NCBI RefSeq assembly: GCF_002261265.1
Contig: NZ_NEVK01000004.1
Coordinates: forward strand, 248,001-312,000
Reading direction: 5' to 3'
DNA: 64,000 bases
DNA from: Bordetella genomosp. 7
GTDB lineage: Bacteria > Pseudomonadota > Gammaproteobacteria > Burkholderiales > Burkholderiaceae_B
Shown: piece after piece, positions 35,285-44,027 of the stretch
Layout of the letters: each line of letters starts with the position of its first letter
How positions within the stretch are numbered: position 1 is the first letter of the stretch
The notes under the pieces: generated by a model
The model's database searches: none
Told to the model about the DNA's origin: nothing
The model's input: the letters and a program-made list of their open reading frames with translations, nothing else
Translations under genes and position numbers: made by a program

Positions 35285-36712
35285 ATGGAACACAGCACCG
35301 AGAAGAAACTGGGCCTGATGGCCCTGACCGCCATGGTGGTGGGCTCGATGATAGGCGCGGGCATATTTTCCTTGCCGCGCACCTTCGGCGGGGCGACGGG
35401 CGTTATCGGAGCCATCATTGCCTGGGCCATCGCCGGATCAGGAATGTACACGCTGGCCAGGGTCTTCCAGACGCTCGCCGAACGCAAGCCCCGCCTGGAT
35501 GCCGGGGTGTTCGCCTATGCCAAGGCCGGCTTCGGCGACTACCTGGGATTCCTGTCCGCCTTCGGCTACTGGATAGGCAGCTGCATCGGCAACGTGTCGT
35601 ACTGGGTGCTGATCAAGTCCACGCTGGGCGCATTTTTTCCGATATTCGGCGACGGCAACACCGTGATCGCGATCGCAACGGCATCCGCGGGAATCTGGCT
35701 GTTTCACTTCCTGATCCTGCGGGGCGTGCAACAGGCGGCGTTCATCAACGCAGTGGTCACGGTGGCCAAGGTCATACCCATTCTGCTGTTCATCGTCGTG
35801 CTGTTCGTTGCATTCAAGCTTGATCTGTTCCGCGCCAACCTCTGGGGCGTGCAGGCGCCGGATGGCCCCAGCCTGTTCGAGCAGGTACGCCTGACCATGC
35901 TCGTGACGGTATTTGTCTTCCTTGGCATCGAAGGCGCAAGCGTCTATTCCCGCTATGCCTCGCAACGCTCGCATGTAGGGGTGGCGACGCTGATCGGCTT
36001 CGTGTCGGCGCTGTTCCTGATGGTGCTGGTGTCGCTATTGCCCTACGCCGTGATGGAACAGGCCGATATCGCGGCGCTGCGGCAGCCGTCCATGGCGGGC
36101 GTGCTCGCCGCGGTGGTGGGGCCGTGGGGCGCCGTGTTCATCAGCGCGGGCCTGCTCATTTCAGTGCTGGGGGCGTACCTGGCCTGGTCGCTGATCTGCG
36201 CGGAAGTCCTGCATGCGGCGTCGAACAATGATGACATGCCGCGGATTTTTGCCCGCGAGAACAAAAACGGCGTGCCGTCGGCGGCCTTGTGGCTGACCAA
36301 CATCATCGTGCAGTTATTCGTCATCAGCACCTACTGGTCCACGGACGCCTTCGCGCTGATGTTGAGCCTGACCAGCGCCATGTCGCTGATTCCGTACTTC
36401 CTGGTGGCGGGCTACGGCTTCATGCTGGCCCGGCGGGGCGAGACCTATGAGGACGGCAAGGCGCGGCAGCGCGACCTGGTGATTGCCGCTATCGCGGCGC
36501 TTTACACGGCCTTCATGGTTTACGCGGGCGGCATGAAGTTCGTGTTGTTGTCGGCGCTGCTGTATGCGCCGGGCTCGGTGCTGTATTACTGGGCGCGCCG
36601 GGAACAACGACGGCGTCTGTTCACCCGCTTTGAACTACTCGTCTTTGTTGCGGCATGGGCGGGCTGCATAGCCGCCATTGTCGGACTCGTGCGCGGATGG
36701 ATCGCGATTTAA
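35285..36712 (+). CDS. arcD: Arginine:ornithine antiporter (APC family)
   Basis: 475 residues with about twelve membrane spans. The APC substrate-gate motif [15 protein letters not shown] is at residues 20-34, and the pattern [21 protein letters not shown] and [16 protein letters not shown] is that of the basic amino-acid antiporter branch (ArcD/LysI). It exchanges arginine for ornithine without net energy use. GAGGTG lies 4 bases before the ATG. It is 16 bases from arcA, so the pair forms an arginine deiminase operon. Assignment relies on the neighbour as well as the sequence. Confidence 0.9.
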   Translation: MEHSTEKKLGLMALTAMVVGSMIGAGIFSLPRTFGGATGVIGAIIAWAIAGSGMYTLARVFQTLAERKPRLDAGVFAYAKAGFGDYLGFLSAFGYWIGSCIGNVSYWVLIKSTLGAFFPIFGDGNTVIAIATASAGIWLFHFLILRGVQQAAFINAVVTVAKVIPILLFIVVLFVAFKLDLFRANLWGVQAPDGPSLFEQVRLTMLVTVFVFLGIEGASVYSRYASQRSHVGVATLIGFVSALFLMVLVSLLPYAVMEQADIAALRQPSMAGVLAAVVGPWGAVFISAGLLISVLGAYLAWSLICAEVLHAASNNDDMPRIFARENKNGVPSAALWLTNIIVQLFVISTYWSTDAFALMLSLTSAMSLIPYFLVAGYGFMLARRGETYEDGKARQRDLVIAAIAALYTAFMVYAGGMKFVLLSALLYAPGSVLYYWARREQRRRLFTRFELLVFVAAWAGCIAAIVGLVRGWIAI

Positions 36713-36728
36713 CCTGCAGGAGCTGATC

Positions 36729-37973
36729 ATGGCAGACCATTCAGAATTTGGCGTTCATTCCGAAGTCGGACAATTGCGCAAGGTGATGGTGTGCGCGCCG
36801 GGCCGCGCGCACCAGCGGCTGACCCCTTCCAATTGTGATGCGCTGTTGTTCGACGATGTGATGTGGGTAGACAACGCAAAGCGCGACCATTTCGACTTCA
36901 TGACGAAAATGCGCGACCGCGGCGTCGAAGTCCTGGAAATGCACAATCTGCTGGCCGAAACGGTGGCGTTACCCGAGGCCCGCAAGTGGATACTGGACAA
37001 CCAGGTGGTGGCCAACCAGGTCGGGTTGGAGCTGCTTGATGAAATACGCGCCTACCTGGACGAACTGCCGCCGCGGCAGCTTGCCGAAACCCTGATAGGC
37101 GGCCTGTCTACCGAAGAGTTTCCCGAGTCGATCGGCGGGCAGCGGCTGGAACTGATCAGGGAAGCCGCCGGCGTCACCGAGTATCTGCTGCCGCCGCTGC
37201 CCAACACGCTGTATACGCGCGACACCACCTGCTGGATCTATGGGGGCGTCACGCTCAACGCGCTGTACTGGCCGGCGCGCCACGAAGAAACCATTCTGAC
37301 CTCGGCCATCTACAAGTTCCACCCCGACTTTGCCGGCAAGGTCAACGTATGGTGGGGCGACCCCACACGGGATCACGGCCTGGCCACCCTGGAAGGCGGT
37401 GACGTCATGCCCATCGGCAACCGCACCGTGCTGATCGGCATGAGCGAACGCACCTCGCGGCAGGCGATAAGCCAGCTTGCGGCCGCGCTCTTCGAGCGCG
37501 ACGCCGCCGACCGTGTCATTGTGGCCGCCATGCCCAAGCTGCGCGCGGCCATGCATCTGGATACAGTGCTGACATTCGCGGACCGCGACTGCCTGCTGGT
37601 GTACCCGGACATCGTCAACGGAATCAAGGCGTTTTCATACCGGCCCGGCGACCGCCCGGGCCAGCTCGATCTGCGCAAGGAAGAAGGGACGCTGCCGGAA
37701 GTGATCGGCCAGGCCCTGGGCGTGCCCCGGATGCGCGTGGTGGAAACCGGCGGCAACGCCTACATGCGCGAGCGCACGCAGTGGGACAGCGGGGCCAACC
37801 TTGTGTGCATTGCCCCCGGGGTGGTACTGGCGTACGACCGCAACGTCTACACCAATACGCAGTTGCGCAAGGCGGGCATCGAGGTGGTTACGTTCGTGGG
37901 CGCCGAGCTCGGACGAGGGCGGGGCGGCGGTCACTGCATGACTTGCCCGATCGTGCGCGAGCCCGCGGATTGA
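36729..37973 (+). CDS. arcA: Arginine deiminase
   Basis: 414 residues. Converts arginine to citrulline and ammonia in the cytoplasm. The catalytic Cys403 is in [14 protein letters not shown], 11 residues from the end as in known enzymes. [19 protein letters not shown] opens the protein, and [20 protein letters not shown] and [18 protein letters not shown] carry further active-site residues. AGGAG is 6 bases before the ATG at 36729. The next steps, arcB and arcC, are not found downstream; an aldo/keto reductase follows. Confidence 0.96.
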   Translation: MADHSEFGVHSEVGQLRKVMVCAPGRAHQRLTPSNCDALLFDDVMWVDNAKRDHFDFMTKMRDRGVEVLEMHNLLAETVALPEARKWILDNQVVANQVGLELLDEIRAYLDELPPRQLAETLIGGLSTEEFPESIGGQRLELIREAAGVTEYLLPPLPNTLYTRDTTCWIYGGVTLNALYWPARHEETILTSAIYKFHPDFAGKVNVWWGDPTRDHGLATLEGGDVMPIGNRTVLIGMSERTSRQAISQLAAALFERDAADRVIVAAMPKLRAAMHLDTVLTFADRDCLLVYPDIVNGIKAFSYRPGDRPGQLDLRKEEGTLPEVIGQALGVPRMRVVETGGNAYMRERTQWDSGANLVCIAPGVVLAYDRNVYTNTQLRKAGIEVVTFVGAELGRGRGGGHCMTCPIVREPAD

Positions 37974-38000
37974 GCGCGCTGGCAGGGTGGATGCGCGATT

Positions 38001-38019
38001 GCCCGGGCCAGGCCCGGGC
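38001..38019. terminator. Perfect GC palindrome after arcA
   Basis: GCCCGGGCC-A-GGCCCGGGC, a 9-bp stem, lies 28 bases after the arcA stop. It lacks a T run but may end or protect the arcDA transcript. Confidence 0.4.
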
Positions 38020-38089
38020 TTGCGGGACGGTTGCGGCGCGCGGCGATCCGGTCAAGAATAAACAGTCATACGCAACACGAGCCCGCGTT

Positions 38090-39004
38090 ATGCTGACCCG
38101 CCGCCGCCTTCTTGCCGGGGCGCCCGCCCTGATCCTGGCCACACAATTGCCGCGCGCCCGCGCAGCGACGTCCGCGCGCCCCGCCATGCAGACCCGCGCT
38201 ATCCCGGCCACGGGGCAGCAAGTACCCGTCATCGGCATGGGCACCGCCGACAGCTTCAATGTAGGCAGCGAAGCATCGGAGCGGGCGCCGATTCGAGAGG
38301 TACTGCAGCGGTTCTTCAGCGGCGGCGGTACCCTGATCGATACCGCCCCCAGCTACGGGCGGGCGGAAACAGTGCTGGGCGACCTGCTGGCCGAGCTCGG
38401 ATTGCGCGAACGCGCGTTCATTTGCACCAAGATCGGCGCGACGGGCCGCGATGCCGGGCTGGCGCAGTTCGAGCAATCGTTGCAGCGCCTGAAAACCACA
38501 CACATCGAGCTGCTGCAGGTGCACAACCTGATCGACTGGCGCACGCAACTTGCCCTGATCAACGAACTCAAGGCGCAGGGCAGGGTACGCTACTCGGGCC
38601 TGACGCATTACCACGAAGGCGGGCATGACGAGCTCGCCGCGGCAGTGCAAGAGGGCAAGCCCGATTTTCTGCAGATCAACTATTCGGTGATTTCCACGGC
38701 AGCCGAATCCCGCTTGTTCCCGATGGCCCAGCAGATGGGGGTGGCGGTGCTGGTCAACCGCGCATTCGACGACGGACGCCTGTTCCGGCAGGTCGCCGGC
38801 AAGCCCCTGCCGCCGTGGGCGGCCGCGGCGGGGATCACGTCGTGGGCGCAGGCGTTCCTGCGGTTTGCGCTCAGCCATCCGGCCGTCACCGCAGTCATTC
38901 CGGCCACCAGCCGGCCGGATCGGCAAAGCGACAACCTGCTCGCGGGCCACGGGCCCATCCTGACGCCGCAACAGCGCCAATCGCTGCAGTCGCTGTTTTT
39001 GTAA
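38090..39004 (+). CDS. Aldo/keto reductase, Tat-exported
   Basis: 304 residues. A twin-arginine signal (LTRRRLLAGAPALILATQL) directs export of the folded protein. AKR marks: GMGTADSFNVG, LIDTAPSYGRAETVLGDLL (Asp, Tyr), FICTKIG (Lys) and LLQVHNL (His) near residue 145. These enzymes reduce carbonyls with NADPH; a periplasmic location is odd for a nicotinamide enzyme, though exported AKRs of this type are known. The ribosome site is weak. Not evidently linked to arginine deiminase. Confidence 0.87.
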   Translation: MLTRRRLLAGAPALILATQLPRARAATSARPAMQTRAIPATGQQVPVIGMGTADSFNVGSEASERAPIREVLQRFFSGGGTLIDTAPSYGRAETVLGDLLAELGLRERAFICTKIGATGRDAGLAQFEQSLQRLKTTHIELLQVHNLIDWRTQLALINELKAQGRVRYSGLTHYHEGGHDELAAAVQEGKPDFLQINYSVISTAAESRLFPMAQQMGVAVLVNRAFDDGRLFRQVAGKPLPPWAAAAGITSWAQAFLRFALSHPAVTAVIPATSRPDRQSDNLLAGHGPILTPQQRQSLQSLFL

Positions 39005-39059
39005 ATGCGCAAGGTGCCTGGCGAGTATCCCGCACCATCGGACGTGCCTTCATCAGGGC

Positions 39060-39235
39060 GGTGTCTTCGGAGTCAGACACCCAGGCCGTCGCGGACGCCG
39101 GGGCCGTGCGGAGCTCAGCTAGGATTGATGCACCGGGCGGTGGCACGGTGTCTGACTCCGAAGGTGTCAGACACCCTTGAGCAGCCGCACGCCTCGCGGA
39201 CGCCGGGCCGTGCGGAACTCAGTTGGGATTGATGC
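39060..39235. repeat. Second GTGTCTGAC repeat locus duplicating a gene end
   Basis: Two related units read on the minus strand after the SYLF gene. The 42-bp tail of the SYLF gene (39194-39235, with stop at 39219-39221) recurs at 39089-39131 with three substitutions and one indel. Each is followed by a hairpin: a full one at 39147-39175, the exact reverse complement of the 32242 element, and a shortened one at 39060-39081. Thus gene-end plus hairpin is duplicated, as at 32191-32482. Confidence 0.85.
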
Positions 39236-39794
39236 GCGTGATTTTCGAGCCTTCCAGCCCCACGCCCGCCATCAGGCCTTTCTGGCCGAACGGAATGGCA
39301 TACACGTCTTGCGTGAGCGTCGTGCTGGTCAGGCTGGCGGCAATGCCCTTGTCCACGACGACCACGGACGGGCCGGCGCCGATGGACCAGCCGTCGCTGC
39401 GGTCAAGGTATTGCAGTGCCTGCTCGTTCATGAAGAACAGGGCGTAGCCGAACGTCTGGATGCCTGCCTGCAGGCCGAATGACACGGCGCCGAGGTTGTA
39501 GTAACCCTGTACGGCGCCATTCTTGATCAGCGCGCCTTCGCCGCCTTCGCCGCCGATCAGCATGCCCGCCTTCACGATCTTGGGAAACACCAGTACGGCC
39601 GTGGCCTTCTCGGCCAGCGTGCGGGCCTTGGGTTCTTGCTGGGTCAGTTCTTTCAAGGCCTGTGTGGCATCGCGCGAAATCTCGGCGGCCGTGGCCGCCG
39701 TCGCGGCTGGCATCCAGGCGGTTGCGGCGCCGCCGAGCAGCGTTGCGGCCAATAGCGCGGACCGCGCCAGCATACCGATACTCTTGTTCTGCAT
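39219..39794 (-). CDS. SYLF-domain (Ysc84) lipid-binding protein, exported
   Basis: 191 residues. Signal peptide MLARSALLAATLLGGAATA with a cleavage region near residue 35. The rest is one SYLF domain: AEKATAVLVFPKIVKAGMLIGGEGGEGALIKNG and QAGIQTFGYALFFMNEQALQYL. The domain binds phosphoinositides in eukaryotes; in bacteria the role is unclear, but it is often seen in stress regulons. GGAG lies 6 bases before the ATG at 39794. Its 3' tail has been copied downstream in a repeat. Confidence 0.87.
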   Translation of the reverse strand: MQNKSIGMLARSALLAATLLGGAATAWMPAATAATAAEISRDATQALKELTQQEPKARTLAEKATAVLVFPKIVKAGMLIGGEGGEGALIKNGAVQGYYNLGAVSFGLQAGIQTFGYALFFMNEQALQYLDRSDGWSIGAGPSVVVVDKGIAASLTSTTLTQDVYAIPFGQKGLMAGVGLEGSKITRINPN

Positions 39795-39913
39795 TGTTGT
39801 CTCCGGAAGATGCGCGGACTGGCGCGCGAAAGTCCCGGTGAGTATCGGTAGTCGCAGGGCGGTTGTCAATTATCACTTCCCATCCGGCCGGCTCCTGATC
39901 CGTCGGCGCGCGT

Positions 39914-40738
39914 CTAAGTGGGCGCCTGTGCGACCTGTGGCGTCAACCATGCCGCGCAGCCGGCGGGAACGGCGCCGCCGCTGACATACATGGCACCCGC
40001 GCCATACAGCGACAGGCGCTGGCCGAGCGGCACACCATGCAATACCCACACGCCGCCGCCCGCATCGGCCCAGATTATCGCTGCGCCCGTGTCGTCAAGC
40101 GCCGTAAAAAGCCCGGCTGCCGCGGCGCCGGGGCGCAACACCACAACCGTCGCATCGGCAGGCGCCTTGCGCAGCGGCACCAGGTTGAACACTGCCGCCG
40201 TCACTACGGCCGCGGCAAGCAGCAGGGCCATACCATGGCCGCCACCTTGCCCGCCGCCGGGCGGATCGGCGCGGCGCCGCAACCACAGCCCGGCAAACAG
40301 CGGGAGCAGTCCGAAGACCAACAGCCAGCCCAGATCCCAGGGCAGGGGGTTTGGAACGTCCATGCGGATCCGGTGTATGCCGGCAAGCCAGTGAGACAGT
40401 ACGGCGTCCACGACATGCCATATGCCGAATCCGACCAGAAACGCGGCCAGCAGCCTCCGGCGGGATGGCGGCCCCGCGCGCCGCGCGCGGTACAACACCC
40501 ATAGCCCGGCCATGGCCACGACATACATCAGCACATGGAAGATGCCGTCTGCCATGACCTGCACGCGCAGATCCCCCAAAGGGCCGGCCTGGTATGCCGA
40601 CAGCAGATGGTGCCACTGCAGGACCTGGTGCAGCAGGATGCCATCAAAGAAGCCGCCCATGCCGAAGCCCAACAGGTAACCGCCCCAGGCGGGGCTGCGC
40701 CGCGCGGCGGTGTCATGGCCCTGGGCTGGCTCTTTCAT
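39914..40738 (-). CDS. DUF2243 integral membrane protein
   Basis: 274 residues, about six membrane spans. Strong DUF2243 start GFGMGGFFDGILLHQVLQWHHLLS with several histidines that could bind metal or haem, and IWHVVDAVLSHWLAGIHRIR. The C-terminal 80 residues are less conserved and may lie outside. The first codon overlaps the stop of the small upstream gene (ATGA). Function unknown. Confidence 0.85.
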   Translation of the reverse strand: MKEPAQGHDTAARRSPAWGGYLLGFGMGGFFDGILLHQVLQWHHLLSAYQAGPLGDLRVQVMADGIFHVLMYVVAMAGLWVLYRARRAGPPSRRRLLAAFLVGFGIWHVVDAVLSHWLAGIHRIRMDVPNPLPWDLGWLLVFGLLPLFAGLWLRRRADPPGGGQGGGHGMALLLAAAVVTAAVFNLVPLRKAPADATVVVLRPGAAAAGLFTALDDTGAAIIWADAGGGVWVLHGVPLGQRLSLYGAGAMYVSGGAVPAGCAAWLTPQVAQAPT

Positions 40739-41019
40739 GGCTCGCGCGGGCCCGACCGCGTCGGCAGCACGGCCGGCGTGTCGTCGGCAGGCCTGGACAC
40801 CCCGTCTTCGGCAGCCGGCTCGGGGTTGGGATTGCCGTCGTACTGGCCGGATTTGCGACGGTCGGGCGGCGCGTCATCCTTGCGGTGGTCGCGCTTGTTG
40901 GCATCGCTGATACCTTGCTGCACGCGATGTGCAATATCGGTCTGGCTTTCGGTGGATGGTTCAACGCCGTGGTCGCTATCAGCGGCATCGGGACGATCTG
41001 GGGGGCGGGTGGGGCTCAT
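40735..41019 (-). CDS. Small disordered protein upstream of DUF2243
   Basis: 94 residues, unrecognised and highly charged (RPPDRPDAADSDHGVEPSTE; DANKRDHRKDDAPPDRRKSG). AGGA is 7 bases before the ATG at 41019. It overlaps the DUF2243 start by 4 bases, so translation is coupled. Another of the hydrophilic stress-type proteins of this window. Confidence 0.6.
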   Translation of the reverse strand: MSPTRPPDRPDAADSDHGVEPSTESQTDIAHRVQQGISDANKRDHRKDDAPPDRRKSGQYDGNPNPEPAAEDGVSRPADDTPAVLPTRSGPREP

Positions 41020-41114
41020 GCGGGGTTCCTCATGCAAAGGCGAACGGAAATTCATATTCGGGCAAACGCGACGGCATTCCCGACCACCCGGGAATGCCGC
41101 CAGGCCGTTCGTCC

Positions 41115-41837
41115 TCAGGTGGCTTCGCGGGCCAGGCAATCCCGCAGCCATTGCTGGATGACGGCCGTGTGGCGCGCCTCGGCCGTCAAGGCATCGGTGA
41201 ATCGCGCCGCCATGTCGTCGTGCCCCTGCTGCTGGGCCAGGTCGACCAGCAATTCCCACGACGCATGGTCCGTGAGTTCCGCGGTCAGCAGCGCCTCCAG
41301 GCACTGCGGCACAGAGGTGCGCGGGTCGGTGATCACCTGGATGAGCCCCATGGCCGCCACGCCGCTGACATCTGCCCCCGGGGTCTGGGCGGTAGGATCG
41401 GCGCCCAGGCTTTCAATCACTTCGGCCAGCATATGGAAGTGAGCCTCTTCCTCGTTGCGGATCGCCATCAGGTCCACACGCAATTGCGTCATGCGCTCGT
41501 CCAGATCGTCTTGCACCTTGACTAACGCCGCCTCATACAGGCGGGTGCCCGACCGTTCGTAGGCCAGGCGCTGGCCCAGCTTGTCGATCAGCACCTCGGG
41601 GTTGTTGCCGGTGATTTTGCTGGCGGCCGTGGTCACGAGGCCCTTGCCGGTTCCCGGAATCGGCACCGAGCCCACGCGGTCGGCCTCACGGGCGTATGCG
41701 ACGCGTTCGGCAAGCGCCGCTTCGGGCCCGCCGGGCGCAGGGCCTTGCTGGGCCGCGAACTTGACTTGCGTGGGCCCCTGTAGCGGCGCCATCTGCATGC
41801 CGGTGCGATTCATGCCAGTTTTCACAGTGTTTTCCAT
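41115..41837 (-). CDS. Ferritin-like domain protein
   Basis: 240 residues. After a disordered 50-residue start, the helical core carries possible di-metal ligands: RLYEAALVK (Glu), AIRNEEEAHFHMLAEVIE (E-x2-H) and later LTAELTDHASWELL and LTAEARHTAVIQQWL (E-x2-H). This is the ferritin/rubrerythrin layout. It may bind iron or manganese or degrade peroxide; not proven. GAGGA precedes the ATG at 41837. It follows the larger ferritin-like gene by 11 bases, so they are one operon. Confidence 0.75.
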   Translation of the reverse strand: MENTVKTGMNRTGMQMAPLQGPTQVKFAAQQGPAPGGPEAALAERVAYAREADRVGSVPIPGTGKGLVTTAASKITGNNPEVLIDKLGQRLAYERSGTRLYEAALVKVQDDLDERMTQLRVDLMAIRNEEEAHFHMLAEVIESLGADPTAQTPGADVSGVAAMGLIQVITDPRTSVPQCLEALLTAELTDHASWELLVDLAQQQGHDDMAARFTDALTAEARHTAVIQQWLRDCLAREAT

Positions 41838-41848
41838 AACGTCCTCGA

Positions 41849-43024
41849 TCAGGGTCGGTTGCCGGGGCGATTGAGCTCGGTGCCCGGAGTCCATTGATAG
41901 CCCGCCGATACGATGCTGCTGGGCGAGCCTGCGGCGTTCAGGGTGCGGCGCATCTCGATCGAGGCCTCGCTTTCCTGGTCCGCCGGCACGTAGGCGGTGC
42001 CATTGGTGCGCAGCGATACTTCATTGGCCAGCACGGTGCGGATGAAGTCGCGCTGCGGCGCGAAACTCAGCGTAGCGGGGATCACCGTGCCCAGTACTTC
42101 CTCCGGGTCGCGCCGTTCATGCTGTTTGAACAGCGATTTCACCACCGCCAGGTGGCCCAGCTCGTAGTCCAGGAAACGTTCCCAGATCGCCTTGATCCTG
42201 GGGTTGGTTTCCTGCTCCACACAGCTGTAGTACGTATAGACCTCGGTCGCCTCGTGGATCAGCAGCTTTTCCAGTAAGGATTCTTCGGGGTCTTGCAATG
42301 AGCCGTACTGCGTCACATGCTGCTCTTCGACCGACGCGATTTCTGCGTACAGCCGTCGCGCCAACGGGTCGGCAAACAGGGGCCCGATGTTCATGTAGTA
42401 GTCGTGAGTCTGGTATTCGGCCGCGGTGATCAGCGTGGCGTGCATCTTGGTCAGCAGGCTGGCCTGCTCGCGCTGATAGCTGCGCCTGACATCGTCTTCC
42501 GGCGCGCGGTGCTCGTCGACCGTGGGGCGGCCCGGCACGATATCGGTGTACCCCTGCAGGATGTTGTTGGCGTCCTTGCCTTCCAGGCGGTCCAGCATGG
42601 CGCTGTAGCGATACAGGTGGTCAAAATCTTCAAGCAGCCCGAAGCGATAGCCCTGCGCCTGGTAGGGGTCGGGCTCGGCCTGGGCGACGGCCGCCGTCAC
42701 CTCGATGGCGACCTGCTCGTACGCAATGGTGGTTTCCAGGGGCGAATGATCGGCGGAAAGCAGCCAGTTGATCATGGTGGCCTGATGCTGCTCCACGCGT
42801 CGCAGCTGGGCCAGCGGCACGCGCAGCGGGCCATTGAAGCGCGCGGCAATGTGTTTGAGCCGCAACGCATCGGTTTCCAGCCCGTTGAGCAGAATGATGC
42901 GGATACGGGTAAACGCGTCATCGTCCAATTTGCTGATCGGCTTGCCGACCATGTCGCGCCAGGTAAAGCGCTGGCGGTCCAGCGGCACGCCGGCGTTGTC
43001 CCAAAGGTTGTTGATAGTGCCCAT
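41849..43024 (-). CDS. Large ferritin-like protein
   Basis: 391 residues, unrecognised beyond the ferritin-like core. Two helical halves can be seen; the second carries EIASVEEQHVTQYGSL (E-x2-E-x2-H type) near 225-240 and FLDYELGHLAVVKSLFKQHE (E-x2-H) near 285-305. GGAGG lies 6 bases before the ATG at 43024. Divergent from the SRPBCC gene across a 194-bp gap. Together with the next gene it may form a metal-binding stress complex; inferred. Confidence 0.7.
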   Translation of the reverse strand: MGTINNLWDNAGVPLDRQRFTWRDMVGKPISKLDDDAFTRIRIILLNGLETDALRLKHIAARFNGPLRVPLAQLRRVEQHQATMINWLLSADHSPLETTIAYEQVAIEVTAAVAQAEPDPYQAQGYRFGLLEDFDHLYRYSAMLDRLEGKDANNILQGYTDIVPGRPTVDEHRAPEDDVRRSYQREQASLLTKMHATLITAAEYQTHDYYMNIGPLFADPLARRLYAEIASVEEQHVTQYGSLQDPEESLLEKLLIHEATEVYTYYSCVEQETNPRIKAIWERFLDYELGHLAVVKSLFKQHERRDPEEVLGTVIPATLSFAPQRDFIRTVLANEVSLRTNGTAYVPADQESEASIEMRRTLNAAGSPSSIVSAGYQWTPGTELNRPGNRP

Positions 43025-43218
43025 AGGTGGCCTCCCGAAAAGCCGCTTGGCAAGCAATCCCCGTTCCTGCGGCCAACGGGAAGGTACGCGCGCGGCTTGA
43101 TGTCGCATGCCGACGCCACGACGCGGCCGGCATGACGATTGCTGCGTTTGCGGCAGCCATCCGCCGCAGCGTGGCGACCCCCACGCAAGCGGCCGAACTC
43201 TCACACACAGGAGCCGCT

Positions 43219-44016
43219 ATGGGCGAGACCAACTGGCCGGACAACGCCACTTTTGACGCAGACGCATCCGGCGTCGCGTCACGCAACGGGTGGATCAATG
43301 ATGCGCCGGCCCACGCCAGGCGCGAAAAAGGTGCGAATGTAACGCCCGGCGGCCGCATCGTGTCAGGGATGGCAGGCCTGCTTCTGTTGGCATGGGGATC
43401 GCGGCATCGCGGCGCCGGCGCCACATTGGCCACCGCCACCGCGCTGGGCCTGTTCTGCCGCGCCGCCACGGGACATAGCCTGGTCAAGCGCGCCGTGCAG
43501 TCTTCGCCCTATGAACGACAGGTGGCCGGCTCGCGGGGATGGCACGCCGCCACCGTAACGGAGTACGCCGTCACCATCGGCCGGCCGCGCGATGAGCTCT
43601 ACCGCTTCTGGCGCGACTTCACCAACTTGCCGGCCTTCATGAAACATGTGCGGCGCATTGACGTGCTGAGCCCGCAGCGTTCCTGCTGGACGGTGAAGGC
43701 CCCCATGGGCCGAACCGTTCAATGGATCTCGTACGTGACCGACGATCGCGAGAACGAGCGTATCGCCTGGGAATCGGAAGCCGACGCGGACGTGCCCAAC
43801 GCAGGGTGGGTGGAATTTCGCGATGCGCCGGGCAACCGCGGCACCGAAGTGCGAGCCGAAATCGCCTATCAGCCCCCATACGGCCATGCGGGCCGGCTGG
43901 CCAGCCGCATGCTGCTGCCCGAGACGCCGCATAACCAGATGGCTGACGACCTCCGGCGGCTGAAACAATTGATGGAAACCGGCGAAACCACCGTGGCGCA
44001 GTCGCGCCCACAATAG
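43219..44016 (+). CDS. SRPBCC/polyketide cyclase-like protein with membrane segment
   Basis: 265 residues. After a polar N-terminus comes a hydrophobic Gly/Ala-rich stretch (GRIVSGMAGLLLLAWGSRHR and following), then a SRPBCC (START-like) domain from residue 113: YAVTIGRPRDELYRFWRDFTNLPAFMKHVRRIDVL and ENERIAWESEADADV. This domain forms a pocket for a hydrophobic ligand. GGAG precedes the ATG by 6 bases. The ADH gene starts 12 bases later, so they are cotranscribed. Ligand unknown. Confidence 0.83.
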   Translation: MGETNWPDNATFDADASGVASRNGWINDAPAHARREKGANVTPGGRIVSGMAGLLLLAWGSRHRGAGATLATATALGLFCRAATGHSLVKRAVQSSPYERQVAGSRGWHAATVTEYAVTIGRPRDELYRFWRDFTNLPAFMKHVRRIDVLSPQRSCWTVKAPMGRTVQWISYVTDDRENERIAWESEADADVPNAGWVEFRDAPGNRGTEVRAEIAYQPPYGHAGRLASRMLLPETPHNQMADDLRRLKQLMETGETTVAQSRPQ

Positions 44017-44027
44017 GGAGATTTCAG

